Both the position numbers and the translations under genes were made by a program. From the NCBI RefSeq assembly GCF_019924045.1, contig NZ_JAHXBN010000006.1, positions 241,864 through 305,863 of the forward strand: DNA of 64,000 nucleotides, given 5' to 3'. The notes below the pieces were generated by a model. The model did not search any database and was not told the DNA's origin. It saw only the letters and a list, made by a program, of their open reading frames with translations. Within the stretch, counting starts at the first letter, position 1; every line of letters begins with the position of its first letter. This document shows, piece after piece, positions 1-8,220 of this stretch. The DNA is from Dyadobacter fermentans. Its GTDB lineage: Bacteria > Bacteroidota > Bacteroidia > Cytophagales > Spirosomataceae.

Positions 1-1
1 T

Positions 2-880
2 CTGGGTATCGACTTCAAAGGTGGCCGCTCTTATGTAATTCGTTTTGAAAACAATGTGGATGCGGATGCGCTTCGTACCAACATGGACGAAGTACTCGGT
101 TCTACTACCGAAGTGAAAACTTTCGGAGGACAGGATCAGGTGAAAGTTACGACTCCTTACCTCATCGAAGACGTTACGCCGGAAGCTGATCAGAAAGCGG
201 AAGCGAAAATCCTGGAAGCAACCAAGAAAATTGCCAACAACCCTGCCAAGATCGTCAGCTCGAACAAGGTTGGACCTACTATGGCGAAAGACACCCTTTG
301 GAGCGCGGTATACGCGGTATTGCTTGCATTGGCGGCCAACTTCGTGTATATCCTCATCCGATTCAAGCGCGTAGCGTTCTCGTACGGTGCGGTATTCTCT
401 CTCGCGCATGACGTGGTGATTATCCTCGCGATCTTCTCGTTGTTCAACGGCTGGTTGCCATGGTCACTCGATATCGACCAGGCATTCATCGGTGCGATCC
501 TGACCATGATCGGTTACTCGATGAACGATACCGTCGTAATTTACGACCGTATCCGTGATTACCTCGCCGACGAAAAGTCACGCGGACAAAACCTCTCGAC
601 CGTTATCAACAACGCGTTGAACAGTACTTTGAGCCGTACGGCGGTAACCGGTATCTCGGTGATCCTCGTGTTGATCGTTCTGATGATCTTTGGTGGAGCG
701 GTTATCCGCGGATTTACCTTCTGTATGTTGCTCGGGGTAATCGTGGGTACTTATTCTTCACTCTTCGTAGCGGCACCTATCGTGGTTGACCTGCTGCAAC
801 GTTCGAAGAAGAATGAGCCTGCGCCGGCAGTAGTGGCAGACGCTACGGCGGCAGCGGCAACCAAAAAAGCAAAGGCCTAA
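2..880 (+). CDS. secDF: SecDF protein translocase, SecF half (5' truncated)
   Basis: Inner-membrane Sec accessory subunit that uses the proton gradient to help pull preproteins across the membrane. The reading frame is open to the left edge, so the start lies outside the window; 292 residues are visible. They begin with the SecF-type signature LGIDFKGGRSYVIRF, continue through a periplasmic segment and then several membrane helices, with the conserved GAILTMIGYSMNDTVVIYDRIRD segment region near residues 165-185. Bacteroidota normally carry SecD and SecF fused in one long chain, so this is probably the C-terminal part of such a fusion rather than a separate SecF; the window alone cannot prove it. 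The tail is Ala/Lys-rich. A strong terminator follows directly. Confidence 0.93.
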   Translation: MGIDFKGGRSYVIRFENNVDADALRTNMDEVLGSTTEVKTFGGQDQVKVTTPYLIEDVTPEADQKAEAKILEATKKIANNPAKIVSSNKVGPTMAKDTLWSAVYAVLLALAANFVYILIRFKRVAFSYGAVFSLAHDVVIILAIFSLFNGWLPWSLDIDQAFIGAILTMIGYSMNDTVVIYDRIRDYLADEKSRGQNLSTVINNALNSTLSRTAVTGISVILVLIVLMIFGGAVIRGFTFCMLLGVIVGTYSSLFVAAPIVVDLLQRSKKNEPAPAVVADATAAAATKKAKA

Positions 881-894
881 AATAAAAGAATAAA

Positions 895-925
895 AGAGGG
901 TAAGTATTGCACTTACCCTCTTTTT
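895..925 (+). terminator. Rho-independent terminator after secDF
   Basis: A 10-bp perfect stem (AGAGGGTAAG against CTTACCCTCT) with a 7-nt loop is followed by a run of T, 15 bp after the secDF stop codon. Confidence 0.9.
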
Positions 926-1003
926 CTTTGGTGTCTATACGTAGTTAGCAAATTTTCTTTTAGCTTTATCAGACCATCATTTCTACAACAACGAACCTAA
1001 TAT

Positions 1004-2653
1004 ATGGCAAGTCAACTCTGGATTAAAAAACCACTTGAAAAACTATTACACGAATCTACCGGAGAAGGTAACCAGCTGAAACGCACGCTGGGCCCGGGAA
1101 GCCTTGTGGCACTGGGAATCGGAGCGATCATCGGCGCGGGTCTATTCTCCATCACGGGTGGAGCGGCTGCCAACCAGGCCGGCCCTGCTATCACCATCTC
1201 CTTTATCGTAGCGGCATTGGGCTGTGCATTTGCCGGTCTTTGTTATGCCGAATTCGCTTCCATGATCCCGGTTGCGGGTAGTGCCTACACCTATTCCTAT
1301 GCCACCATGGGCGAGTTCATCGCATGGATCATCGGCTGGGACCTTGTATTGGAATATGCAGTAGGTGCCGCCACGGTAAGTATCAGCTGGAGCCGGTATT
1401 TAGTCAAGTTCTGCGAGGGGTTTGACGTCCATTTACCCGCGGCACTCACAGTAGGCCCGTGGGACGGCGGTGTGATCAACCTCCCCGCTATTTTCATCGT
1501 AATCCTGATGAGCTTGCTGCTCATGAAAGGAACCCAGGAAAGTGCATTGGTGAACGGTATCATCGTAGGCTTAAAAGTAGCTGTTGTGATCATCTTCATC
1601 GTCCTGGGCTGGAAATACATCAACGAATCTAACTACGTACCTTATATCCCCGACAACACGGGCAAATTCGGTGAATACGGTTTCAGCGGGATCATACGTG
1701 CCGCGGCGATCGTGTTCTTTGCCTACATTGGTTTCGACGCTGTAAGTACTGCGGCGCAGGAGGCCAAAAACCCTAAGAAAGACATGCCGATCGGTATTCT
1801 CGGCTCACTGGTGATCTGCACCATTCTATATATTCTTTTTGCTCACGTAATGACCGGTGTAACCAACTACACCACATTCAAAGGTCAGGACGGTATCGCG
1901 CCGGTTGCAGTAGCGATCGAATCCATGGGTACACCTGATGCCAGCGGTGCTATCCACCCCGATTATCCGTGGTTGAACCGCGCGATCATCGTGGCGATCC
2001 TCGCGGGTTATGCTTCGGTGATCCTGGTAATGCTTTTGGGCCAGAGCCGCGTATTTTTCAGCATGAGTAAAGACGGATTGCTGCCACGCGTATTCTCAGC
2101 GGTGCATCCTAAATTCCAAACGCCGGTGAAGAACAACACCATGTTCCTGGTCTTCGTGAGCCTTTTCGCGGCATTCGTACCTGCGCGTGTCGTAGGTGAA
2201 ATGACCAGTATCGGTACATTGTTTGCGTTTATCCTCGTTTGTATCGGTATCATCGTAATGCGCAAGCAAATGCCGGACGCACCGCGTGCATTCAAAACAC
2301 CGCTGGTGCCATTGGTGCCGATCCTCGGTGTGGCCACCTGTTTCTTCATGATGGCGTTCCTCCCACTCGATACCTGGATCCGTCTGTTCGTGTGGATGAT
2401 TATCGGTTTCGATGTGTATTTGTATTATGGTATTAAAAACAGCTTCCTGTCGAACAAGCTCCCAGCTTCCATTGTGGCTGGTGGCAAAACCGTTGGAATC
2501 GTGGGAATCGTGCTGGCTGTACTGCTGGCCGCGATAGCCTATTTCCACCACGTACAAACCGACGGTACCGACACCGGCATTTACTACTTCTCGCTAATCT
2601 TTGCCGCAATTCACCTTGTGACTTTCGGTATGACGCAGACCAAGAAGGCGTAA
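1004..2653 (+). CDS. APC-family amino acid permease
   Basis: Membrane transporter of the amino acid-polyamine-cation superfamily, closest in style to YfnA and cationic amino-acid (CAT) permeases. Residues 38-49 carry the TM1 glycine motif GIGAIIGAGLF; the 549-residue chain has about 12-14 hydrophobic segments, and the helix with GFDAVSTAAQEAKNPKKDMP near residue 245 is the usual TM6 region of this family. The length fits the 12-14 TM members. The substrate cannot be read from the sequence. It stands alone, with terminators on both sides. Confidence 0.9.
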   Translation: MASQLWIKKPLEKLLHESTGEGNQLKRTLGPGSLVALGIGAIIGAGLFSITGGAAANQAGPAITISFIVAALGCAFAGLCYAEFASMIPVAGSAYTYSYATMGEFIAWIIGWDLVLEYAVGAATVSISWSRYLVKFCEGFDVHLPAALTVGPWDGGVINLPAIFIVILMSLLLMKGTQESALVNGIIVGLKVAVVIIFIVLGWKYINESNYVPYIPDNTGKFGEYGFSGIIRAAAIVFFAYIGFDAVSTAAQEAKNPKKDMPIGILGSLVICTILYILFAHVMTGVTNYTTFKGQDGIAPVAVAIESMGTPDASGAIHPDYPWLNRAIIVAILAGYASVILVMLLGQSRVFFSMSKDGLLPRVFSAVHPKFQTPVKNNTMFLVFVSLFAAFVPARVVGEMTSIGTLFAFILVCIGIIVMRKQMPDAPRAFKTPLVPLVPILGVATCFFMMAFLPLDTWIRLFVWMIIGFDVYLYYGIKNSFLSNKLPASIVAGGKTVGIVGIVLAVLLAAIAYFHHVQTDGTDTGIYYFSLIFAAIHLVTFGMTQTKKA

Positions 2654-2696
2654 TTAGAAGGGGAAAAGGGAGGAAGGACAAAAGAAAATGTATCAA

Positions 2697-2740
2697 AACA
2701 ATAACAGGCCATTCCGTTGCGGGATGGCCTATTATTGTTT
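2697..2740. terminator. Bidirectional terminator between permease and lhgO
   Basis: Inverted repeat AACAATAACAGGCCA / TGGCCTATTATTGTT with a short GC loop, sitting between two convergent genes and flanked by A/T on both sides, so it can serve both strands. Confidence 0.8.
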
Positions 2741-2754
2741 ATAGATAATTAATA

Positions 2755-3954
2755 TTAAAACCTCGACAGCACTTTTTCGGAAACCGTCTGTCCGATGGAA
2801 AGCGATGACGTGGCAGCAGGCGAAGGCGCATTGCAGACGTTAATGGCCGTTTTGTTTTCGATAATGGAGAAATCATCCAGCAACCCGCCGTCGTAGTCGC
2901 ATGCCTGCGCGCGGACGCCAGAGCCGCCGGGAATAAGGTCGTCGCTCTGGATTTCGGGGATAAGGCCTTGCAATGCTTTGGTGAATGCGGCTTTGGAGAA
3001 CGAGCGGTAATACTCCCCCAGGCCGGTGCGCCAGTACTTCATCACCACTTTCTGGAAACCCGGCCATGAGAGCGATTCGAGCATTTCCGTCACATTAATG
3101 TCCAGCTTCTTGTAACCTTCCCTCTTGAATGCAAACACTGCATTCGGCCCGGCTTCTATACCGCCCTCGATCATACGCGTGAAATGCACGCCCAGGAACG
3201 GGAAATTGGGATCGGGAACCGGATAAATGAGGTTTTTGACCAGGTAATGCTTCTCCGGGCGGATCTTGTAATATTCCCCGCGGAACGGGATAATGCGGAC
3301 GTTGATATTCTCGGGCTGCGTAAGCTGAGCCACCTTATCCGAATACAACCCGGCGCAGTTTACGACGAGTTTGGTTTCAAATACTTTCCCGGTAGCGGTT
3401 ACCACTTCCGAGTGCGTATTGCGGTTTTTCACGTCGGTCACCTTTTCGCCGAAACGTACTTCGCCGTCCAGTTTCCGGAAACTCTCCGCGTATTTTTCAC
3501 AAACCGTTTTATAGTCGATAATGCCGGTGTAGGGAACCCAAATGCCTTCGAGCCCCTTCACATGCGGCTCGATTTCCCTCATTTCGCCTTCCGAGATCAT
3601 GCGGTTCCGGGTTAACCCGTTCTGGTTTCCCCGCTCGAAGAGGTTACGCAGCAATGGACGCTGCTCCTCGGTAGTGGCTACCACTATTTTTCCGCACAAA
3701 TCATATGCAACACCTTCCTTCTCGCAGAAATCAATGAGCATCTGGTAGCCTCGTATGCAGTTCGTTGCCTTCAAACTTCCCGGTTTGTAATACAATCCCG
3801 AGTGGATCACGCCGCTGTTGTGGCCTGTCTGATGCCTGGCTACTTCATTTTCCTTTTCGAGCAGCAGCACTTTCAATGCCGGCTTCTGCTCCTTGATACG
3901 GAGGGCTGTTGCGAGGCCTACGATGCCGCCGCCTATGATGGTAATGTCGTACAT
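2755..3954 (-). CDS. lhgO: L-2-hydroxyglutarate oxidase
   Basis: FAD-dependent oxidase/dehydrogenase that turns L-2-hydroxyglutarate into 2-oxoglutarate, a metabolite-repair step, and passes electrons to the membrane quinone pool in known homologues. The N-terminus DITIIGGGIVGLATALRI (residues 3-20) is the dinucleotide-binding GxGxxG fold, followed by the family motif RHQTGHNSGVIHSGLYY at residues 40-56. The 399-residue length matches LhgO/YgaF. Only 24 bp separate it from the upstream anmK stop, so the two are probably co-transcribed. Confidence 0.92.
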   Translation of the reverse strand: MYDITIIGGGIVGLATALRIKEQKPALKVLLLEKENEVARHQTGHNSGVIHSGLYYKPGSLKATNCIRGYQMLIDFCEKEGVAYDLCGKIVVATTEEQRPLLRNLFERGNQNGLTRNRMISEGEMREIEPHVKGLEGIWVPYTGIIDYKTVCEKYAESFRKLDGEVRFGEKVTDVKNRNTHSEVVTATGKVFETKLVVNCAGLYSDKVAQLTQPENINVRIIPFRGEYYKIRPEKHYLVKNLIYPVPDPNFPFLGVHFTRMIEGGIEAGPNAVFAFKREGYKKLDINVTEMLESLSWPGFQKVVMKYWRTGLGEYYRSFSKAAFTKALQGLIPEIQSDDLIPGGSGVRAQACDYDGGLLDDFSIIENKTAINVCNAPSPAATSSLSIGQTVSEKVLSRF

Positions 3955-3978
3955 ATATTGCTAATACTATTTCCTTAC

Positions 3979-5172
3979 TTAACCGGGGAAGGATATTTTC
4001 CCCATCGATACGCCCGGTACACCTTTCTTTTCCCCGAAATACACCGCCTCGCCCGCTACCGCCTCGTTAGCCAGTACCGCGAACAGTACAGCCTCCTTTG
4101 CATCACCGGCTACGCCAAGCTCATCGACCAGACGAATATTTTGCCCCAGTAACCTGTTTATCGCGCCCATCAGCACGGGATTATGTGCGCCGCCGCCGCT
4201 CGCATACACTTCAAATACTTCGCCGGGAGGCATGGCGTTGCGAATCGCCTCCGAGATAGTCTCCGCACTGAACCGGGTTAATGCGGCAATCAAATCTTTC
4301 GGTTCGACTGTATTCCGACCCGAAAGCTGCAATGCGTTCTTCACATAATCGACGCTGAACACTTCAGGACCCGTAGTTTTTGGAAATGGTTGTTCAAAAA
4401 ACGGCGATTCTTTGAGCGCTTTCAACAATGCTTCATCGATGGTACCACTTGCAGCAATGCTGCCGCTTTCATCGAAAGGCTTCCCGAAATGCAGGCGTGT
4501 AAATGCGTCGATCAATGTATTTCCGGGGCCGGTATCGGTTGTAAAAACCAATGATGCATCGAGGTTTCCAGGCAGGAATGTGAAGTTGGCGATACCGCCC
4601 ATATTCAGCAATATCCGGTTCTCCCCTTTTTTGGAAAACAGGAAATAATCGCCGTAAACCGCCAGCGGTGCGCCTTCGCCTCCTGCTGCAATGTGTTTTT
4701 GCCTGAAATCACTGATCGTAATGATGCCGGTTTTGACGGCAATATGGTCGCCGTCGCCGATTTGCAAGGTCGCATTGGGAAAGCCTGCTATACCGTGCTG
4801 CTTTTGCGGTGCGTGGAAAACGGTTTGTCCATGGCTGGCGATCAAATCCACCTCCGAAGCGTCGATACCCCATTCGGCCAGGCATTCGAGGATCATCCGG
4901 CCATGTTGCAGTCCGATGAATGGATTGAGCAAAACCAGTTGCTGAAAATCGATCTGCCTTTTAGCGAAAATCTCGCGCACGGCATTCCTGAAATCCTCTT
5001 CATAAGGCACCGTTTTGAAATGCTCGACGCTCAAATGCGTCTCCGGTCCGCTACCTTTCGCGCGGCAAAGTGCCACATCCAGCCCATCGAGCGAAGTACC
5101 CGACATCAGCCCGATAATCCTGCGCGACGGCTTGCGGCTCAGCGCGTACAGCTTTTCAACGTGTTCTTTCAC
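3979..5172 (-). CDS. anmK: Anhydro-N-acetylmuramic acid kinase
   Basis: Phosphorylates and opens 1,6-anhydro-MurNAc, a cell-wall recycling product, to MurNAc-6-phosphate. Diagnostic motifs are GLMSGTSLDGLDVAL near residues 21-35 (phosphate binding), GGIANFTFL, and DTGPGNTLIDA in the middle. The length of 397 residues is slightly above the usual ~370. It is followed closely by lhgO. A terminator hairpin separates it from ricT upstream, so it probably has its own promoter. Two peptidoglycan amidases elsewhere in the window belong to the same wider pathway. Confidence 0.95.
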   Translation of the reverse strand: MKEHVEKLYALSRKPSRRIIGLMSGTSLDGLDVALCRAKGSGPETHLSVEHFKTVPYEEDFRNAVREIFAKRQIDFQQLVLLNPFIGLQHGRMILECLAEWGIDASEVDLIASHGQTVFHAPQKQHGIAGFPNATLQIGDGDHIAVKTGIITISDFRQKHIAAGGEGAPLAVYGDYFLFSKKGENRILLNMGGIANFTFLPGNLDASLVFTTDTGPGNTLIDAFTRLHFGKPFDESGSIAASGTIDEALLKALKESPFFEQPFPKTTGPEVFSVDYVKNALQLSGRNTVEPKDLIAALTRFSAETISEAIRNAMPPGEVFEVYASGGGAHNPVLMGAINRLLGQNIRLVDELGVAGDAKEAVLFAVLANEAVAGEAVYFGEKKGVPGVSMGKISFPG

Positions 5173-5186
5173 AGATGGTATTGCTA

Positions 5187-5222
5187 AAAAACGGGCCAGC
5201 CTTTGAATGAGCTGGCCCGTTT
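5187..5222 (-). terminator. Rho-independent terminator after ricT
   Basis: A perfect 12-bp stem (AAACGGGCCAGC against GCTGGCCCGTTT) with a 10-nt loop; read on the minus strand it ends in a T run, 20 bp past the ricT stop. Confidence 0.92.
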
Positions 5223-5241
5223 GGATTCGTTGGAAACGCGG

Positions 5242-6861
5242 TTACCCGTTGTTTTCCGCTGCCGGCGGTGTTCCCTCCGGCTTCGGTCCGCCACCCGAAG
5301 GCTTCTGCCCTCTGTTACGGTTTCGGTTGTTCCTGTTTCCTCCTTCGTTGTTATTTCTGTTACCTCCTTCGTTATTGCCCTTGTTGCGGGGCTCACCGCC
5401 GGGGTTACTGTTGTTACCTTTGTTTCTCGGTTCGTTGCCGGGATTGTTATTGCCCCTATTACGCTGGCCTTCGTTCGGGTTATTACCTCTGTTACGAGGC
5501 TCTTCTCCTTGGTTGTTGCCTTTGTTCTGACGTTCCTCTCCCGGGTTGTTACCGCGGTTCCTGGCCTCGTTCCCCTGGTTATTACCCCGGTTTCGCTGGC
5601 CTTGATTCTGGTTATTCCCTTTATTCTGAGGCGCATTCCCGGTATTTTCCGCAGCAATGCTGTTTCCAGCCTCATTGCCTCCGCTCTCGCCAGCGCTGTT
5701 TTCAGGGGCGTTTCCGCGGTTTTTGCCCGAACGGTTCTTCTTCTTTTTCTTTTTCTTCTGCTCGTCGCTGTACTTCTTGTCAAGGTTTTCCAGGTCGCTA
5801 TTGAGCTTGCCCGCCAACTTGTCCGCACCTTTTTCAGGTTCCGGTGTCAGGATTTCGAGCGATTCAGGGATAATATCCTTTTTATTCAACTCAATGATTT
5901 CCAAAACCTTGTCGATAGGCACAGGATACCAGTTTGTGTCCTTATCGAACCCGAACCACATGATTTTCTTGAAGATATCCGTCTTCTGCAAGGTGGCGAC
6001 CCCCTTTTTGGTCTTCAATGGCGCATCCACCGTCGGGATATCCCGCAATGCATCGATGTACGTTTCTAGCTCGTAGTTGAGGCAGCATTTCAGCCTTCCG
6101 CATTGGCCCGACAATTTTGCAGGGTTCAATGAAAGGTTCTGATAACGCGCCGCTGCGGTTGAAATATTCTTGAAATCGGTCAGCCAGGTCGAGCAGCAAA
6201 GTTCGCGCCCGCAGGAGCCTAGTCCGCCAAGCCGGCTCGCTTCCTGCCTGAGGCTGATCTGCCGCATTTCGATCCGCACTTTGAATTCCGAAGCCAGCAT
6301 TTTGATCAGCTCCCGGAAATCCACCCGCTCTTCCGACGAATAGTAGAAAGTCGTTTTGGTATTGTCCGACTGGTATTCCACGTCCGAAAGCTTCATATTG
6401 AGCTTCATTTCCCGGATAATCTCGCGCGTACGATAGAGCGTGGGCATTTCACGCGCCATCGCCTGCGTGAACTTGTCGAGATCTTTTTCCGTCGCAATGC
6501 GGTAGATCACGTGCAGGTCGTCGTTGATCTGGACATTCTTGCGCTTCATTTGAAGGCGCACGAGTTCTCCCTGCAACGATACCGTTCCAATATGCTGGCC
6601 GGAAGCCATTTCACACACCACATAGTCGCCTGTGATGAATTCCAGCTGATTTATATTCCGGAAATATTCCTTTCTGCCTCCTTTGAACTTGACTTCAATT
6701 ACATCAAAACGCTGTCCCGTCGGCACGTCCATGTGACTGAGCCAATCGAACACATTCATTTTATTGCATCCGCCTGTTCCGCAGCTTCCTTTACTTCCAC
6801 ACCCGGCGACGGCCGTACCGTTAGTACCGCAGCCCCCGGATGAACATGATCCACATCCCAT
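5242..6861 (-). CDS. ricT: RicT/YaaT family PSP1-domain protein with Cys-rich N-terminus and Asn/Gly-rich tail
   Basis: Homologue of RicT (YaaT), the PSP1-domain subunit that in Bacillus joins RicA and RicF in an iron-sulfur complex controlling RNA processing and phosphorelay. Residues 1-34 carry six cysteines (positions 3, 6, 11, 21, 26, 31) separated by Gly/Ser. The PSP1 core follows, roughly residues 40-300, with family motifs such as LGGLGSCGRELCCSTWL and SGQCGRLKCCLNYE, themselves Cys-rich. From about residue 370 on the chain becomes a Lys patch and then imperfect N-R/K-G-N-N repeats to the end. The 539-residue length is about twice that of Bacillus RicT (~275). The start lies 15 bp after purD, so the two form an operon. 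RicA and RicF are not seen here. Confidence 0.9.
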   Translation of the reverse strand: MGCGSCSSGGCGTNGTAVAGCGSKGSCGTGGCNKMNVFDWLSHMDVPTGQRFDVIEVKFKGGRKEYFRNINQLEFITGDYVVCEMASGQHIGTVSLQGELVRLQMKRKNVQINDDLHVIYRIATEKDLDKFTQAMAREMPTLYRTREIIREMKLNMKLSDVEYQSDNTKTTFYYSSEERVDFRELIKMLASEFKVRIEMRQISLRQEASRLGGLGSCGRELCCSTWLTDFKNISTAAARYQNLSLNPAKLSGQCGRLKCCLNYELETYIDALRDIPTVDAPLKTKKGVATLQKTDIFKKIMWFGFDKDTNWYPVPIDKVLEIIELNKKDIIPESLEILTPEPEKGADKLAGKLNSDLENLDKKYSDEQKKKKKKKNRSGKNRGNAPENSAGESGGNEAGNSIAAENTGNAPQNKGNNQNQGQRNRGNNQGNEARNRGNNPGEERQNKGNNQGEEPRNRGNNPNEGQRNRGNNNPGNEPRNKGNNSNPGGEPRNKGNNEGGNRNNNEGGNRNNRNRNRGQKPSGGGPKPEGTPPAAENNG

Positions 6862-6876
6862 AATTACTCCGCTTCA

Positions 6877-8166
6877 TCAATCGTTATAACGAATTAAATC
6901 CACGCCAATATCGTGCCGGAAATACTTCCCTTCATATTGCACTGCCTGCGCAGCCCGCTGTGACTTGTGCACCGCGTTTTCGAGGGAATTGGCCAGGCCT
7001 GTAAGGGCCATCACCCGTCCTCCGTTCGTCACGACCTCGGCGTTTGCATTAAAAGTGGTCCCCGCATGGAATACATGCACATCATCCACTTTGTCTGTTC
7101 CCGAAATCACTTTTCCTTTTTCGTAATCTTCGGGATAACCACCCGACACCACCACCGTCGTTACGGCCACCTGCGGTGAGATCTGCAATTCGAAATCTTG
7201 CAGGGTACCTTTGGCCGTCGATGCCATGAGCATCGCAAAATCCGACTGGATACGCGGGACTACTACTTCGGTTTCGGGATCGCCCATTCGGACGTTGTAT
7301 TCAATCACATAAGGCTCGCCCTTGATGTTCATCAGACCGATGAAGATAAAGCCTACATATTTGATTCCTTCGCTTTGAAGACCGTGCAAGGTAGGTTTCA
7401 CCACCTTTTCCTCCACCTTTCTGATAAAGTTCGCATCCGCGAACACGACGGGCGACACCGCGCCCATTCCGCCCGTATTCAGGCCCGTATCATTTTCGCC
7501 GATACGTTTGTAATCCTTCGCTTCCGGGAGGATTTTGTAATGCTCACCATCAGTAAGCACAAAAACCGACAATTCTATCCCTTTCAGGAATTGTTCGATC
7601 ACAACTTTGTTACCCGCCTTACCGAATTTACCGTCCAGCAGCATTTCGCGGAACGCCTGTACGGCGTCGGAATGCTTCTCCGCGATGATCACGCCTTTGC
7701 CGGCCGCGAGGCCGTCGGCTTTGAGCACGATCGGCAGCGAATGGTTTTCGAGGTACTCCAGCCCTACTTCCAGGTCTTCGGCGGTAAATGTGCGCGAAGC
7801 GGCGGTTGGAATGCCGTATTTATCCATAAACTGCTTCGAGAAGTCTTTGCTTCCTTCAAGTTGCGCACCGGCTTTGTCAGGGCCGATAATCCGCACCTTG
7901 GAAAGGTCTTCCCGCGCATTGAAATAATCTACAACCCCGTTTACCAGCGGTTCTTCGGGACCTACGATCACGAGTTCGATATTATTTTCAATTACCGCGT
8001 TGGCAATGGAGTCAAAATCGTTGTAAGAAATGGATAGGTTCGTTGCTATACCTGCTGTCCCGGCGTTTCCGGGAGCCATAAATAAGGTATCGCAAAGAGG
8101 GCTTTGGGCTATTTTCCAGGCAAAAGCGTGTTCTCTTCCGCCCGATCCCAAGATGAGTATGTTCAT
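6877..8166 (-). CDS. purD: Phosphoribosylamine--glycine ligase
   Basis: ATP-grasp enzyme of de novo purine synthesis: joins 5-phosphoribosylamine and glycine to GAR. The N-terminus MNILILGSGGREHAFAWKI, the segment VGPEEPLVNGVVDYF near residue 67, the ATP-grasp region ADGLAAGKGVIIA near residue 150 and NVRMGDPETEVVVPRI near residue 290 are all family signatures. The 429-residue length is standard. It lies between recQ (54 bp gap) and ricT (15 bp gap), all on the minus strand. No other pur genes are present. Confidence 0.96.
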   Translation of the reverse strand: MNILILGSGGREHAFAWKIAQSPLCDTLFMAPGNAGTAGIATNLSISYNDFDSIANAVIENNIELVIVGPEEPLVNGVVDYFNAREDLSKVRIIGPDKAGAQLEGSKDFSKQFMDKYGIPTAASRTFTAEDLEVGLEYLENHSLPIVLKADGLAAGKGVIIAEKHSDAVQAFREMLLDGKFGKAGNKVVIEQFLKGIELSVFVLTDGEHYKILPEAKDYKRIGENDTGLNTGGMGAVSPVVFADANFIRKVEEKVVKPTLHGLQSEGIKYVGFIFIGLMNIKGEPYVIEYNVRMGDPETEVVVPRIQSDFAMLMASTAKGTLQDFELQISPQVAVTTVVVSGGYPEDYEKGKVISGTDKVDDVHVFHAGTTFNANAEVVTNGGRVMALTGLANSLENAVHKSQRAAQAVQYEGKYFRHDIGVDLIRYND

Positions 8167-8220
8167 AACTGGTTTTAAAAATTCAAAATATACTGATTGT
8201 CCGGCAAGTACTCCGGGGTG

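Noticed and set aside
5260..5690. Repeated DNA in the ricT tail as a CRISPR or satellite array
   Set aside because: The repeats are imperfect, in frame and without spacers; they are coding repeats.
5203..6069. Long plus-strand open frame opposite ricT
   Set aside because: It is the complement of the low-complexity Asn/Gly repeat tail; the predicted protein is a hydrophobic Val/Leu-rich string with no family features.
7198..8037. 279-residue plus-strand open frame opposite purD
   Set aside because: Shadow of purD, no domain or signal.
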